From a virus: a DNA stretch of 61,624 nt. Both the position numbers and the translations under genes were made by a program. The number at the start of each line of letters is the position of its first letter. Within the stretch, counting starts at the first letter, position 1. The stretch spans positions 1-61,624 of the IMG/VR virus record IMGVR_UViG_3300002334_000053, one strand, 5' to 3'. Below the pieces are notes generated by a model. That model worked only from the letters and a program-made list of their open reading frames with translations. It made no database searches and was not told where the DNA came from. Of the stretch, positions 1 through 7,948 are shown one piece after another.

Positions 1-2
1 GT

Positions 3-1583
3 ATCTGGACGATCCAGATTGGTGACTCTTCTGAATCATGGGCCAAGGCGCTCGGGAAGCTCGTATCACACAAGCATGCGAACGTTCAGAAGCTCGTCCT
101 AGACTTCACGCATATCCGAGCGAAGGGCGCAAGGCTCTCGCGGTACGGATGGCAATCATGCGGGGACGAGAAGATCGCCAGAGCATTCAAAGAAGTCTTT
201 ACGATTATGAATAACAAGGCTGACCAGATGCTCAGCCACCAGAACATCCACGATATAGCGAACCTGTGCGGAACAACGCTATCGAATAGACGCGCTGCTG
301 AACTGTCGTTGTTCTATTACGGTGAAGATGGTTGGGAAGACTTCGCAAACTGTAAAACAACGGTCTACAACGAAGACTTTGGGCCGGGCGAACACTGGTG
401 GCGTGATATGTCCAACAACACGCTTTGCCATAGGACGAAACCGACAAAGCACCAGATACGCAATCAATTACTGATGATGGCGAAATCAGGCGGATCGGAA
501 CCGGCGTTCCTTAATGAGAAAGAAGCACTGCGCCGAGCACCGTGGTTCAATGGGCCTAATCCGTGCGTCGAAATCCTTCTTGCAAACAAGGGCTTCTGCA
601 ATCTCGTAACGATCAACCTTGCCGCAAGCGGTCACAGGAATGGCGAATGGTTTAATAGGCTGCTGAGAACCATATACATCATGGCGAGAGCGAACTACAG
701 ACAGACGTGTGTAGACTTGCGTGATGGGATACTGCAACGGGCATGGCATGACAATAACCAGATGCTAAGGCTTTGCGGCGTATCGCTTGCGGGGATAGCT
801 CAGCGAACGGACATAACAGCCGAGCAATGGCAGGAGCTAGCACAAGCCGCGAGGTTTGGCGCTAACGAGATGGCCGACGATCTAGGACTACCGAGACCGA
901 AGAACGTGACGTGCGGTAAACCGGAAGGAACAGCCGCAAAGATCATGGGTTCGACGGTTGACGGTGAGACGTGTTCGGGTATCCATAATGCTTTAGGACG
1001 GTTTGAATTCAACAAGGTCAACTTCGGATCAGATGACCCGATACTTTCGGTTTTATTCGATGCGGGATACAAGGTAGACAAGCACCCCACAGATCCCCAC
1101 ACGGCACAGGTGACGTTCCCCGTTGACTATGGGGAAAGTGTGCCCGGTGTGGTCCACGAGAGTGCAGTAGAGCAACTAGAGCGATACAAAGGGATGATGA
1201 CCAATTGGTGTGACCAGAATATGAGTTGCACCATCTATTGGACCCCGCCCGGAATGAATCCGATAAATGGAGTGGACCAGCACTACCATCCGGGCGAGCT
1301 TGACGAGATCACCAGTTGGTTAGATGAGAACTGGGATACGATGGTAGCGGTGAGTTTCCTACCCCGTCAGAACGTGGAAGACTTGACGAAGCCCGAAAAA
1401 CAGGTGTGTCAGGAAAAAGGTTACGCATATTTGCCGATTCGTATCGTATCTGAGACCGAGTACCGGCAATATACAGAGAGGCTGAAACCGATTGATGAGA
1501 GCCTGCTATCTGGATCGACTGTACTAACTGTCGAAGCGGATGATGAACAAGGTTGCGATACGGGCGTTTGTCCTGTAAAGTGA
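3..1583 (+). CDS. nrdJ: Class II (B12-dependent) ribonucleoside-triphosphate reductase, 5'-truncated
   Basis: Reduces ribonucleotides to deoxyribonucleotides for phage DNA synthesis using adenosylcobalamin. The frame is open from base 3, so the N-terminal part lies outside the window; the Met at 207 is internal, because the upstream residues (DFTHIRAKGARL) already match the family. Counting from that Met, NPC (Cys120) is the thiyl-radical cysteine and Cys131, 11 residues on, is the disulphide partner, which is the spacing of the Lactobacillus monomeric enzyme. KPEGTAAKIMG is the conserved loop. The C-terminus ends CDTGVCPVK, the CxxxxC pair that re-reduces the active site. The family is certain; the N-terminal cysteine and allosteric region cannot be checked. 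Confidence 0.93.
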   Translation: MWTIQIGDSSESWAKALGKLVSHKHANVQKLVLDFTHIRAKGARLSRYGWQSCGDEKIARAFKEVFTIMNNKADQMLSHQNIHDIANLCGTTLSNRRAAELSLFYYGEDGWEDFANCKTTVYNEDFGPGEHWWRDMSNNTLCHRTKPTKHQIRNQLLMMAKSGGSEPAFLNEKEALRRAPWFNGPNPCVEILLANKGFCNLVTINLAASGHRNGEWFNRLLRTIYIMARANYRQTCVDLRDGILQRAWHDNNQMLRLCGVSLAGIAQRTDITAEQWQELAQAARFGANEMADDLGLPRPKNVTCGKPEGTAAKIMGSTVDGETCSGIHNALGRFEFNKVNFGSDDPILSVLFDAGYKVDKHPTDPHTAQVTFPVDYGESVPGVVHESAVEQLERYKGMMTNWCDQNMSCTIYWTPPGMNPINGVDQHYHPGELDEITSWLDENWDTMVAVSFLPRQNVEDLTKPEKQVCQEKGYAYLPIRIVSETEYRQYTERLKPIDESLLSGSTVLTVEADDEQGCDTGVCPVK

Positions 1584-1586
1584 TGT

Positions 1587-1701
1587 TATAATCATGCCCA
1601 ACTTCTGACTCGGGTTGAGTACCCATTCTCCCCGAGTCCGTCGCAACGCCGGTTAGCAGTTTTCAGATGGTCCCAGCCGTTTAACTGCTAACCGGTTTTT
1701 T
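1587..1701 (+). ncRNA. Possible short structured transcript between nrdJ and the next gene
   Basis: A perfect TATAAT lies at 1587-1592, although no good -35 is present (TTGTCC at 1568 is only 13 nt away). It is followed by a perfect 8-bp hairpin (GACTCGGG 1607-1614 with CCCGAGTC 1631-1638) and then a strong terminator. No coding frame fills the interval. It could equally be the folded 3' end of the nrdJ message. Confidence 0.4.
1649..1701 (+). terminator. Rho-independent terminator after nrdJ
   Basis: CCGGTTAGCAG (1649-1659) pairs perfectly with CTGCTAACCGG (1685-1695) and is followed by six T (1696-1701). It separates nrdJ from the small-gene cluster. Confidence 0.85.
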
Positions 1702-1739
1702 CATTGAGTGACGAACAACAGAACAAAGGAATTGAAAAG

Positions 1740-2195
1740 ATGTTTGCTACAACCAAGGACGGCAAGAAGGTAAGAAGCGGGGTTGAAGTCTATTGCCCTG
1801 TATGGGTGCTGTTGCAATGCACACCGGGCGAATTCCCCAACAAGAGAAAGCCGCTCTACTCGAAAAGAGATCGGTCTAAGAATGAACGTATGAGACCAAA
1901 GAAGTTCCATCTGATAATTGCGGCTGGCAATTGCGTTGTAGATGACAGTTGGCGCGGTAACGGGTACATCGGAGCTGGATTATCTGGCGTATCCACAAGT
2001 TCAATCGCCTCAAAGCTGAGAGTACCGATGAGTTCGTGCTATGAGGATTACTCTGTTCTGAACGATTTGGTGTGTAATCCTTCGTTCATGGGAGAGATTG
2101 GGAAGCCGCACATCGTGCTAGGCGAGATCATGGAGCCGGACCTACAACACAGTACTAAGTACCTGTTGCAGGTTGACCGGTCACAAGGGTTTTAA
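1740..2195 (+). CDS. Hypothetical protein (151 aa)
   Basis: Not recognised. The ATG at 1740 is preferred over an in-frame TTG at 1704 because the TTG directly follows a terminator and has no ribosome site, whereas AAAGGA lies 9 nt before the ATG. The product is basic in its N-terminal third (KRKPLYSKRDRSKNERMRPKK), then mixed, with no clear membrane segment or motif. A copy of the genome-wide palindrome (1916-1932) lies inside the coding sequence. It is the first gene of a run of small unknowns. Confidence 0.7.
   Translation: MFATTKDGKKVRSGVEVYCPVWVLLQCTPGEFPNKRKPLYSKRDRSKNERMRPKKFHLIIAAGNCVVDDSWRGNGYIGAGLSGVSTSSIASKLRVPMSSCYEDYSVLNDLVCNPSFMGEIGKPHIVLGEIMEPDLQHSTKYLLQVDRSQGF
1916..1932. repeat. 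Dispersed palindrome, copy 1 (in CDS)
   Basis: AATTGCGGCTGGCAATT, a variant of the 17-bp family, inside the 1740-2195 gene. Confidence 0.6.
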
Positions 2196-2216
2196 TTAAT
2201 TGAAAAGGAGCAGTTG

Positions 2217-2489
2217 ATGAGTAGTGAACTATCAGGACAGATTCAAACAACACGTGGTTTATTGAAAGATCGACCGGGTGGGTTTAACGAAACAGATAAG
2301 AAAGAGATGTTTCGCGCGTTGGATCGTTGGTTTGATCTTGCGAAAGAGATCGAAGAGAGGATTCGGGTTGCGGAGGATAAATTGAGAGACATAGAAAGTT
2401 ACAAACCGGCAGAGCGTAAGAGAGTTGGTGATGCGTGGATAGATGACGTACAAAACGTGAGTGAATCAGGAGACATTAGCAATGCTTGA
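2217..2489 (+). CDS. Hypothetical protein, predicted helical (90 aa)
   Basis: Not recognised. AAAGGAG (2204-2210) lies 6 nt before the ATG at 2217, which fixes the start. The protein is charged and probably alpha-helical: a central stretch (FDLAKEIEERIRVAEDKLRDIE) looks like a short coiled coil. Its end overlaps the next start by 8 nt, implying translational coupling. Confidence 0.75.
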   Translation: MSSELSGQIQTTRGLLKDRPGGFNETDKKEMFRALDRWFDLAKEIEERIRVAEDKLRDIESYKPAERKRVGDAWIDDVQNVSESGDISNA

Positions 2490-2865
2490 TGATGGAACAG
2501 ATGAGCCGAGAGAACTGAGAGACGTGATATTTAATCTAGGCGATCACACAACACACAAAGATAGACCGTTTACAGGGCAGCCGCATACAGATCAAGGATT
2601 GCGCGGCAAACAAGAAGTGTCCGGTATACGGTTTCGAGACGTTGCCGATTGCATTGTGCGTGCGATGATCTACGGTAACAAAGACGCAACCGATGAAATG
2701 CGTAGGCGTGCCGATGACGGTACATTGAACTACAACGATGTTTATGATTTAGATTTTTCAGGCATTGATCCGATTGCGATTGTACAGAATGCGATGTGTG
2801 AGATTGAGAAAATGATGGGTATATATCCGAATATCCCAGAACCAAAAGAAGGCGATGAAAAGTGA
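2482..2865 (+). CDS. Hypothetical protein (127 aa)
   Basis: Not recognised. An in-frame GTG at 2461 exists, but CAGGAGA at 2467-2472 is well spaced for the ATG at 2482. Acidic, with sequence like small phage proteins that describe site-specific binding to nothing known (RFRDVADCIVRAMIYGNKDATDEMR). It overlaps both neighbours and so belongs to one operon with them. Confidence 0.75.
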   Translation: MLDDGTDEPRELRDVIFNLGDHTTHKDRPFTGQPHTDQGLRGKQEVSGIRFRDVADCIVRAMIYGNKDATDEMRRRADDGTLNYNDVYDLDFSGIDPIAIVQNAMCEIEKMMGIYPNIPEPKEGDEK

Positions 2866-3335
2866 TATACGATCAATTCAGCGGAATACTTACGTTGGCT
2901 TGCATGGTGGCTTGTTTGGTGTTTGGTGTTGCTTTGATGGCGAATTGGTTTGATTGGTTTCGACCGCGAAAAGACAAGGAGGATGAAAAGAAAGACGGAT
3001 ATTTCACACCCATCATGGAACTGTACAAAGATGGTAATACGTCCATCCCCATCGGTGTACCGTTAGTATGTGTTGGCGGAGCGACAACCGAAGAACTACA
3101 AGAAGTGTTACGCCGTATGATGGATGCATCTGATTCGGACGGTATCTCAATCCCTTGCGGAGTGACAACCGAAGAGTTACAAGAAGAGTTACGCCGCATG
3201 ATGGAACTTCTCAAGTGGGTGCGTCAAGAATCTCTTGATGCCGGTGCTCGTAACGATAAAGAGTCGCATCGTGCGTGTCTTGCGATACACACAAGGGTTT
3301 CAGATACGATTAGAAAAATAGAAAGAGGCGAATGA
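2862..3335 (+). CDS. Membrane-anchored protein with a duplicated motif (157 aa)
   Basis: Unknown function. An N-terminal hydrophobic segment (about residues 9-27, ILTLACMVACLVFGVALMA) is followed by a charged K/D/E stretch, predicting one membrane anchor with a cytoplasmic tail. Residues near 75-88 and 102-115 repeat the same motif (TTEELQEVLRRMMD, then TTEELQEELRRMME), and the DNA is repeated with an 81-nt offset. The GTG start overlaps the previous TGA (GTGA). The next gene has a similar anchor-plus-helix plan, so the two may work together. Confidence 0.75.
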   Translation: MIYDQFSGILTLACMVACLVFGVALMANWFDWFRPRKDKEDEKKDGYFTPIMELYKDGNTSIPIGVPLVCVGGATTEELQEVLRRMMDASDSDGISIPCGVTTEELQEELRRMMELLKWVRQESLDAGARNDKESHRACLAIHTRVSDTIRKIERGE

Positions 3336-3730
3336 TGTTGTGGTATGCGTTAGCGATTTTGTGTCTGTGCTTGATTGTGTATCTAGGCGTAATTTTTTTG
3401 AAATGGTTGGGTGCTTTATCTAGGAACGTTTCACGTCTGATTGAAAGGGACAAAGCACACGAGGAAGCCATACGGGGATTGTTGGATGCCGGGAAAGACA
3501 ATGCGGTGATGATGGGTTTACTCAACAGTCAAACCCTAGACATCATTAAGCGATTGGAATCGGTCGAAGGAAAAGTTGATGTCCTTGAATACAAAGTCGA
3601 TTTAGGCGGCGAGTCATTTGATGATTGGGTTCAAGAGATAGGTCTACTCATGTCGAAGATAGGCGTGGTTGAATCTCGGATATCGCACATTGAGAGCGAC
3701 CTTGATTCTGACGTGTCTCCAAACGGCTAG
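3335..3730 (+). CDS. Membrane-anchored coiled-coil protein (131 aa)
   Basis: Unknown function. An N-terminal membrane segment (about residues 3-23) is followed by long heptad-like helices (VSRLIERDKAHEEAIRGLL; later IKRLESVEGKVDVLEYKVD). The layout resembles small inner-membrane phage proteins but not a known family. ATG codons occur at 3332 and 3335; GAGG ending at 3328 is spaced better for 3335, which also gives a TGATG stop-start overlap. Confidence 0.75.
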   Translation: MLWYALAILCLCLIVYLGVIFLKWLGALSRNVSRLIERDKAHEEAIRGLLDAGKDNAVMMGLLNSQTLDIIKRLESVEGKVDVLEYKVDLGGESFDDWVQEIGLLMSKIGVVESRISHIESDLDSDVSPNG

Positions 3731-3800
3731 ATCGAGACATGTAAGGGAATGGGCACCAATTCGTCAAGAAAACGTGTAGGATGCCCGATGAATGGATAAG

Positions 3801-3829
3801 TTGGCGTTCGGTGTAGATGACTCTACAAT
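3801..3829 (+). promoter_or_regulatory. Sigma70-like promoter
   Basis: TTGGCG (3801-3806), a 17-bp spacer and TACAAT (3824-3829). It lies in the 149-bp gap (3731-3879) that otherwise holds no gene, and it overlaps an in-frame upstream ATG at 3817, arguing that translation of the next gene starts later, at 3880. Confidence 0.6.
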
Positions 3830-3879
3830 ACCCATGCGGGCGAACGTATGTTTTAGTTGGCACCGAAAGGATCGAGAAA

Positions 3880-4491
3880 ATGGGACTCACACAATCTGAA
3901 ATCAGGCGCGAGAATTTATACAAGTTGTGCCTTGTAAAGATGGCAGAGAGCAACACGACGGAAGAAACTGCTTTAAATCCTAAAGTGCTTGAAGCTTTGT
4001 CTGAAGACTTTACACTTGATGAATATGTTGCGGCGCTAGAAGATTTACATCAAATGGCATCTTTCGGTATCTGGCGAGGCGTGCATTCGTGGAACCTAGA
4101 TGGTGATAACAATCTTGTTATCGTCTACAACTATTGGATTCCCAACAAAGAAAAGAAGACCGATCACATCGATACCGCGATGATCGAGGGTGTGGTTAAA
4201 AATGCTTCACAAGAATTACTTGGCGTCCTTGAAAATATGAATGTGGTTATGAAACGAATCATTGAAGAACGAGACAAGGCACGCCAACAGTTAAAAGAGA
4301 CTCATCTTGAATTGGAAGCGTCACATGTAATCGTGAATCGTTTTATAGATGGTCAGATACATGCTTGGCGTACTGTTTGCACAAGAGAGAAATCGAATAT
4401 ATCAGACCAATCAAAACTGAGAAATAAGGTGCGGCATACGCTCAATAACCCAAACCCCAACAGTTATTTGATTAGACCCCACACAAGGTAA
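3880..4491 (+). CDS. Hypothetical coiled-coil protein (203 aa)
   Basis: Not recognised. The start at 3880 is chosen over 3817 because AAAGGA is 8 nt upstream and the 3817 codon falls between the promoter -35 and -10. The N-terminal half looks globular (FTLDEYVAALEDLHQMASFGIWRGV, suggestive of a small winged-helix-like fold), and residues about 115-170 form a coiled coil (MKRIIEERDKARQQLKETHLE). A DNA-binding role is possible but not shown. Confidence 0.75.
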   Translation: MGLTQSEIRRENLYKLCLVKMAESNTTEETALNPKVLEALSEDFTLDEYVAALEDLHQMASFGIWRGVHSWNLDGDNNLVIVYNYWIPNKEKKTDHIDTAMIEGVVKNASQELLGVLENMNVVMKRIIEERDKARQQLKETHLELEASHVIVNRFIDGQIHAWRTVCTREKSNISDQSKLRNKVRHTLNNPNPNSYLIRPHTR

Positions 4492-4499
4492 AGATTTGT

Positions 4500-4787
4500 A
4501 TGACACGCAAGAAAGACCTAAGGCTGAGGCGTAGAGCCGAGAAGCGCCGATGGAAGGACCGAGGTAAGAAGGATCGACGCACACAACGCGGCTACCCTTC
4601 AACGATCGTCTTCCACGATATCGGGCCGCTCGGTACGGCTGAGGCAGAGCGTGAGTATCAGAGAGGTCGTCACGGGATAGATTGGCGGGGGTTTGTGACT
4701 ATTAGCGCGTTCAGGTCACTTGTGAGGGTCACCGGAAGATTGACCAGCAAATTGGGAAGCTTTTTCAGAAGGTACGATGACCAATGA
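4500..4787 (+). CDS. Hypothetical basic protein (95 aa)
   Basis: Not recognised. The first 30 residues are almost entirely Lys/Arg (KKDLRLRRRAEKRRWKDRGK), as in nucleic-acid-binding tails; the remainder has no known motif. It ends in an ATGA overlap with the next gene, indicating coupled translation. Confidence 0.7.
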   Translation: MTRKKDLRLRRRAEKRRWKDRGKKDRRTQRGYPSTIVFHDIGPLGTAEAEREYQRGRHGIDWRGFVTISAFRSLVRVTGRLTSKLGSFFRRYDDQ

Positions 4788-5479
4788 ACGATAAAGAATG
4801 TATGGTAGATCAAGAGTTTTTGGAATTGCTCCGAGAACGAAATGAAAAACGGTTTAAAACTGAACTTGAAGGGACTTTTGAAATGGGTAACGAAATGGGT
4901 AATCCTTGCTTGGATATTGACATTGACACAAGAGACGCGCAATATTCGCGTCGAAGTGCTCAGGTTCAATTTCCGAAGACGAAAGACGGCGTACAGGTGT
5001 TTGCTGGTGACCGCGTGGTGATGCTCCACAACGACAAGTTCTATGGTGCGACGGTGCGAGAGTCACAGGACGAATCCTTAAGCAGTCGCGGAGTACAAGC
5101 ACTTGAGGCGGTAGTGTGTTTTCACAAGGCGTACATGCCCGCGTTAGACGTTTCACAGTTCTATTCGTCAATCGGGGACGCAACACACGAGAGGAACCGT
5201 AGAAGCAATCTACGGTCCTGTGATCGTGTGTACATGACACGTGACGGGTATGACGTGCAAGAGGGCGATATCGTCTTTGTTTGCGTAAGTGTGAACTACA
5301 ACAACCGCACAATGCCGAACGGTGAGATTGATAACGGTATCCGTGCGTGTACTGTACGCCGCAATACGGAGTGCGAGGGTGGCGCGTGCGTTCAAGTGGA
5401 CAACGTGCAAATAATCGCAATCTCTCAGGTTGAGGCGGACGTTGCGAATCTGATTCTTCGATTTAAAATAGGTTCATAA
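4784..5479 (+). CDS. Hypothetical protein with a repeated beta-type domain (231 aa)
   Basis: Not recognised by family. Two segments have the same pattern: TKDGVQVFAGDRVVML near residues 66-81 and TRDGYDVQEGDIVFVC near 152-167, each followed by a variable stretch and a T-V-R element (GATVR; ACTVRR). This form (TxDGxxVxxGDxVxxx) is common in small SH3-like phage proteins, so an internal duplication of a small beta-barrel is likely. Confidence 0.75.
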   Translation: MNDKECMVDQEFLELLRERNEKRFKTELEGTFEMGNEMGNPCLDIDIDTRDAQYSRRSAQVQFPKTKDGVQVFAGDRVVMLHNDKFYGATVRESQDESLSSRGVQALEAVVCFHKAYMPALDVSQFYSSIGDATHERNRRSNLRSCDRVYMTRDGYDVQEGDIVFVCVSVNYNNRTMPNGEIDNGIRACTVRRNTECEGGACVQVDNVQIIAISQVEADVANLILRFKIGS

Positions 5480-5486
5480 TCTTCAT

Positions 5487-5503
5487 AATTGCGAGCCGCA
5501 ATT
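5487..5503. repeat. Dispersed palindrome, copy 2
   Basis: AATTGCGAGCCGCAATT in the 50-bp gap before the gene at 5530, 26 nt from its ATG. Confidence 0.9.
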
Positions 5504-5510
5504 CAAAATC

Positions 5511-5527
5511 TCAAGGTCAATATACAG
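5511..5527 (+). promoter_or_regulatory. AATATACA box, copy 1
   Basis: TCAAGGTCAATATACAG ends 2 nt before the ATG at 5530. The same box recurs at 9463, 11921, 47847 and 51306. It may be a promoter -10 that gives a near-leaderless transcript. Confidence 0.5.
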
Positions 5528-5529
5528 GT

Positions 5530-5796
5530 ATGAACGAAGAACAAACCAATCGTGATATGGAATTGAACTACAGGGAATGGCAAACCAGACGAGAGAACCG
5601 CAAGCGGGTATTTCAAAAGGTCACGGACTCGTGCAAAGGAACACAGAATGCAGTTTCTCATCTAGTCACGACGATCGGCGGAATGAGTAAATCGATACGT
5701 GATTTCTCTCTAGCCGTTGAAGGGATCGCGTTGGATCAAAAGAACTTCTACCTTCCGGTAAGGTCGGTAGTGTCTAAGATTGTCGGTCGCAGATAA
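5530..5796 (+). CDS. Hypothetical protein (88 aa)
   Basis: Not recognised. Small, Arg/Glu-rich N-terminus (YREWQTRRENRKRVFQK), then a helical stretch, no motif. The ATG comes directly after an AATATACAG box and has no obvious Shine-Dalgarno at normal distance, so its translation may depend on a leaderless message. Confidence 0.7.
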   Translation: MNEEQTNRDMELNYREWQTRRENRKRVFQKVTDSCKGTQNAVSHLVTTIGGMSKSIRDFSLAVEGIALDQKNFYLPVRSVVSKIVGRR

Positions 5797-5798
5797 CA

Positions 5799-5869
5799 GG
5801 TAGGGGTGTGAGTGGTGTACGCGGCTTTTTGTTCTGAGTCGTTCCGTGAAAGCGGGTCACATCCCTACC
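5799..5869. other. Long-range inverted repeat (possible RNA structure)
   Basis: Bases 5799-5811 (GGTAGGGGTGTGA) pair with 5857-5869 (TCACATCCCTACC): 13 pairs including one G-U, closing a 45-nt loop. It fills most of the 95-bp gap between the genes at 5530 and 5892. No coding frame is visible. It could be a processing site or a leader structure for the following gene. Confidence 0.5.
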
Positions 5870-5891
5870 TTTCAATACAAGGACGAATGAA

Positions 5892-6107
5892 TTGTTGCGT
5901 TTCAATGGGTCTATAATCGAGCGCAAGCCGTGCCCTACGTGTGACGGTAAAGGATCGGTGCCTTGCCCTACAACGTATAGCGTGCGAACACAGAACGATC
6001 TAGGGCCGTTCCCTCAAGCGAGCGACGGATACCCGATACCTTGCCCCGAATGCGATGGCAAGAAAACAGTTGTAAATGGGAATGATTCAAAGGTAGAGCA
6101 AGAATGA
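5892..6107 (+). CDS. Small zinc-ribbon protein, DnaJ-like cysteine motifs (71 aa)
   Basis: Two cysteine knuckles, CPTCDGKGSVPC near residues 14-25 and CPECDGKK near 51-58, follow the CxxCxGxG rule of the DnaJ zinc finger, so a single zinc-bound fold is likely. Such stand-alone fingers are frequent in phages, with unknown partners. No ATG is available in frame; the TTG at 5892 has AAGGACG at 5879-5885. It overlaps the next gene by 4 nt (ATGA). Confidence 0.75.
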   Translation: MLRFNGSIIERKPCPTCDGKGSVPCPTTYSVRTQNDLGPFPQASDGYPIPCPECDGKKTVVNGNDSKVEQE

Positions 6108-6421
6108 AACGCGACCAAGAGAAAGCAATCGTTCAGAAGTTCATCGTGTACCGAATCCTCTTCTGTCGCATATACGGTGAAGGGACGCATCCGAGTACGT
6201 ACAAGATTGTCGGCATGGGTCACGGCACGCTATGGGTAACGGTCAGTGCGAACCTTGCACGCGAGACGTTCCGCAAACAACTTGTATCCGATATGCTGAA
6301 GATGAACGTGACGCGAGAGATTCTAAAACAGGTGTGGCCGAAAGTGTGTTGCGGTGAAAAGAACATCGCAAAGACCGCCAAGGAATTCGTACGCGCCATC
6401 AAAGAAGTTGAGGACATGTAG
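6104..6421 (+). CDS. Hypothetical protein (105 aa)
   Basis: Not recognised. Basic and probably helical, with two adjacent cysteines in WPKVCCGEKN. It overlaps the upstream stop (ATGA) and is followed with no gap by the next gene, so it is an internal operon member. Confidence 0.75.
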   Translation: MKRDQEKAIVQKFIVYRILFCRIYGEGTHPSTYKIVGMGHGTLWVTVSANLARETFRKQLVSDMLKMNVTREILKQVWPKVCCGEKNIAKTAKEFVRAIKEVEDM

Positions 6422-6715
6422 ATGATTTATATTCAAGCGAGCCGGATTGTTATCTGTATTTCTTCTATCGCAGTCCTAGTGCTGATTGGTGCTTCTATTT
6501 TTGCCATCGCAGACGGATTTCGGGACGCGCAAAACAACAAGCACTTAGAATCAAATACTCTTGTGACTGTCGAGATTGAATCGGGTGACGTGCGCGAGTA
6601 CGAAAACCTGCGATTGAAAGTGAGTACATACCGTGAGTTCAGATATCAGAATGGTGATACAGTGTTCTTCCCGATGAATGCGACGATTACGATTACCAAA
6701 CAAGAGATTGAGTAG
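6422..6715 (+). CDS. Hypothetical single-pass membrane protein (97 aa)
   Basis: Function unknown. One strong hydrophobic segment (about residues 8-29, IVICISSIAVLVLIGASIFAI) near the N-terminus is followed by a beta-rich soluble tail. Starts one base after the preceding TAG and ends one base before the methyltransferase start. Confidence 0.75.
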   Translation: MIYIQASRIVICISSIAVLVLIGASIFAIADGFRDAQNNKHLESNTLVTVEIESGDVREYENLRLKVSTYREFRYQNGDTVFFPMNATITITKQEIE

Positions 6716-7849
6716 ATGACAAAGAACAGATGCAGGGTATTTCGCGGGGATTGCGTAAACCTTGCGTCCAGACTGCCGGACAACTACGTACACAGTATCG
6801 TGACCGATCCGCCCTACGGCATAAAGTTCATGGGGAAAGATTGGGATGGTCCGGGCGGCGTAGCTTTCCAAAAAGAGACTTGGGAAGAGTTCTTAAGGGT
6901 TCTAAAGCCCGGCGGTCACGTGCTCGCGTTCGGCGGAACAAGAATGCATCATCGGTTGATGGTTGCGATTGAAGATACCGGGTTTGAGATACGCGATTGT
7001 TTGATGTGGTTGTATGGCTCGGGCTTCCCTAAGTCTCACAACGTCAGTAAAGGGATTGACAAAGCGGCGGGGGCAACCGGAACGAGAGGTTCGCTAAAAA
7101 GAGGCGGGGATCGATTAGCGAGTCTTGAAAATGGCAAGCGAGACGGCAAAGGACGATGGGGAGATGAGGTAGGGAGGAACCCTTATACTACAATTCCCGC
7201 AACCGATGCCGCAAAACAATGGGACGGATGGGGCACCGCACTAAAGCCAGCATGGGAACCGATCGTACTCGCCCGTAAACCGTTCAATGGCACCGTTGCA
7301 AAGAACGTACAAGAGCATGGTACGGGCGCAATGAACATTGACGGGTGTAGGGTTGGGACGGATGATAGTCTTGGTGGTGGAGCCACTAAGGGGAAAACAG
7401 TTTGTTCTCATAACGGGGAGGCTTGGGATCGGCCTTGGAAACATAATGATGATGCGAGGGAATCCCACGCATCCAGAGTTAGAGACAACGTAGTAAAAGC
7501 CGAAATGCTTGGCCGCTGGCCCGCAAACCTAATACTTGATGGGGAAGCTGGTGCAATACTTGATGAATCTGTAAAAGAATCACCATCCCGGTTCTTCTAC
7601 TGCCCAAAGACGAATAAAAAAGAACGCAATCTAAATGGGTGTGACAACAGACACCCGACCGTTAAGCCGACAGAGCTTATGCGGTATCTCGTGCGACTCA
7701 TCACGCCACCGAACGGAATCGTTCTTGATCCGTTTTGCGGATCGGGTTCAACTGGCCTAGCGTGCCAACGCGAAAATATGCGCTTCATCGGTTTCGACAA
7801 AGACATAGAATCCGTGCAATGGGCACGCAAGAGAATGGGGATAGACTAA
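6716..7849 (+). CDS. DNA methyltransferase, N6-adenine/N4-cytosine, beta order
   Basis: Transfers a methyl group from S-adenosylmethionine to an exocyclic amine of DNA. The catalytic motif DPPY is at residues 31-34 and the SAM-binding motif DPFCGSGSTG at 338-347; catalytic-before-SAM order defines the beta class, and HPTVKPTELM just before motif I is typical. The middle (about 110-290), carrying the target-recognition region, is loop-rich. No restriction enzyme lies nearby, so it is an orphan methyltransferase that probably protects phage DNA or alters expression. Specificity cannot be read from sequence. Confidence 0.93.
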   Translation: MTKNRCRVFRGDCVNLASRLPDNYVHSIVTDPPYGIKFMGKDWDGPGGVAFQKETWEEFLRVLKPGGHVLAFGGTRMHHRLMVAIEDTGFEIRDCLMWLYGSGFPKSHNVSKGIDKAAGATGTRGSLKRGGDRLASLENGKRDGKGRWGDEVGRNPYTTIPATDAAKQWDGWGTALKPAWEPIVLARKPFNGTVAKNVQEHGTGAMNIDGCRVGTDDSLGGGATKGKTVCSHNGEAWDRPWKHNDDARESHASRVRDNVVKAEMLGRWPANLILDGEAGAILDESVKESPSRFFYCPKTNKKERNLNGCDNRHPTVKPTELMRYLVRLITPPNGIVLDPFCGSGSTGLACQRENMRFIGFDKDIESVQWARKRMGID

Positions 7850-7872
7850 GACATTTCGCCAATTGTCCGTTT

Positions 7873-7948
7873 GTGTATCGTCTAAGGGGTCAGGGTTGCC
7901 GCGTACTGTACCGGGCGGCATTGTCCCGGTGATTTGACCCTACGACAC
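7873..7948 (+). ncRNA. Candidate folded RNA with pseudoknot
   Basis: Nested pairing is visible: GTGT 7873-7876 with ACAC 7945-7948, CGT 7879-7881 with ACG 7942-7944, GGGTCA 7887-7892 with TGACCC 7935-7940, and ACCGGG 7910-7915 with CCCGGT 7925-7930. TGCCG 7897-7901 can also pair with CGGCA 7916-7920 in the last loop, forming a pseudoknot. A competing hairpin ACCGCAAGCGGT (7947-7958) overlaps the outer strand, as in a switch. It sits in a gene-free interval (7850-8115) before a terminator. It is not a tRNA: there is no T-arm or 7-bp acceptor. Confidence 0.45.

Noticed and set aside
1704-1739. TTG start at 1704
   Set aside because: Abuts the terminator T-run and has no ribosome site; the ATG at 1740 has AAAGGA.
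2461-2481. GTG start for the 2482 gene
   Set aside because: The Shine-Dalgarno lies downstream of it and suits the ATG at 2482.
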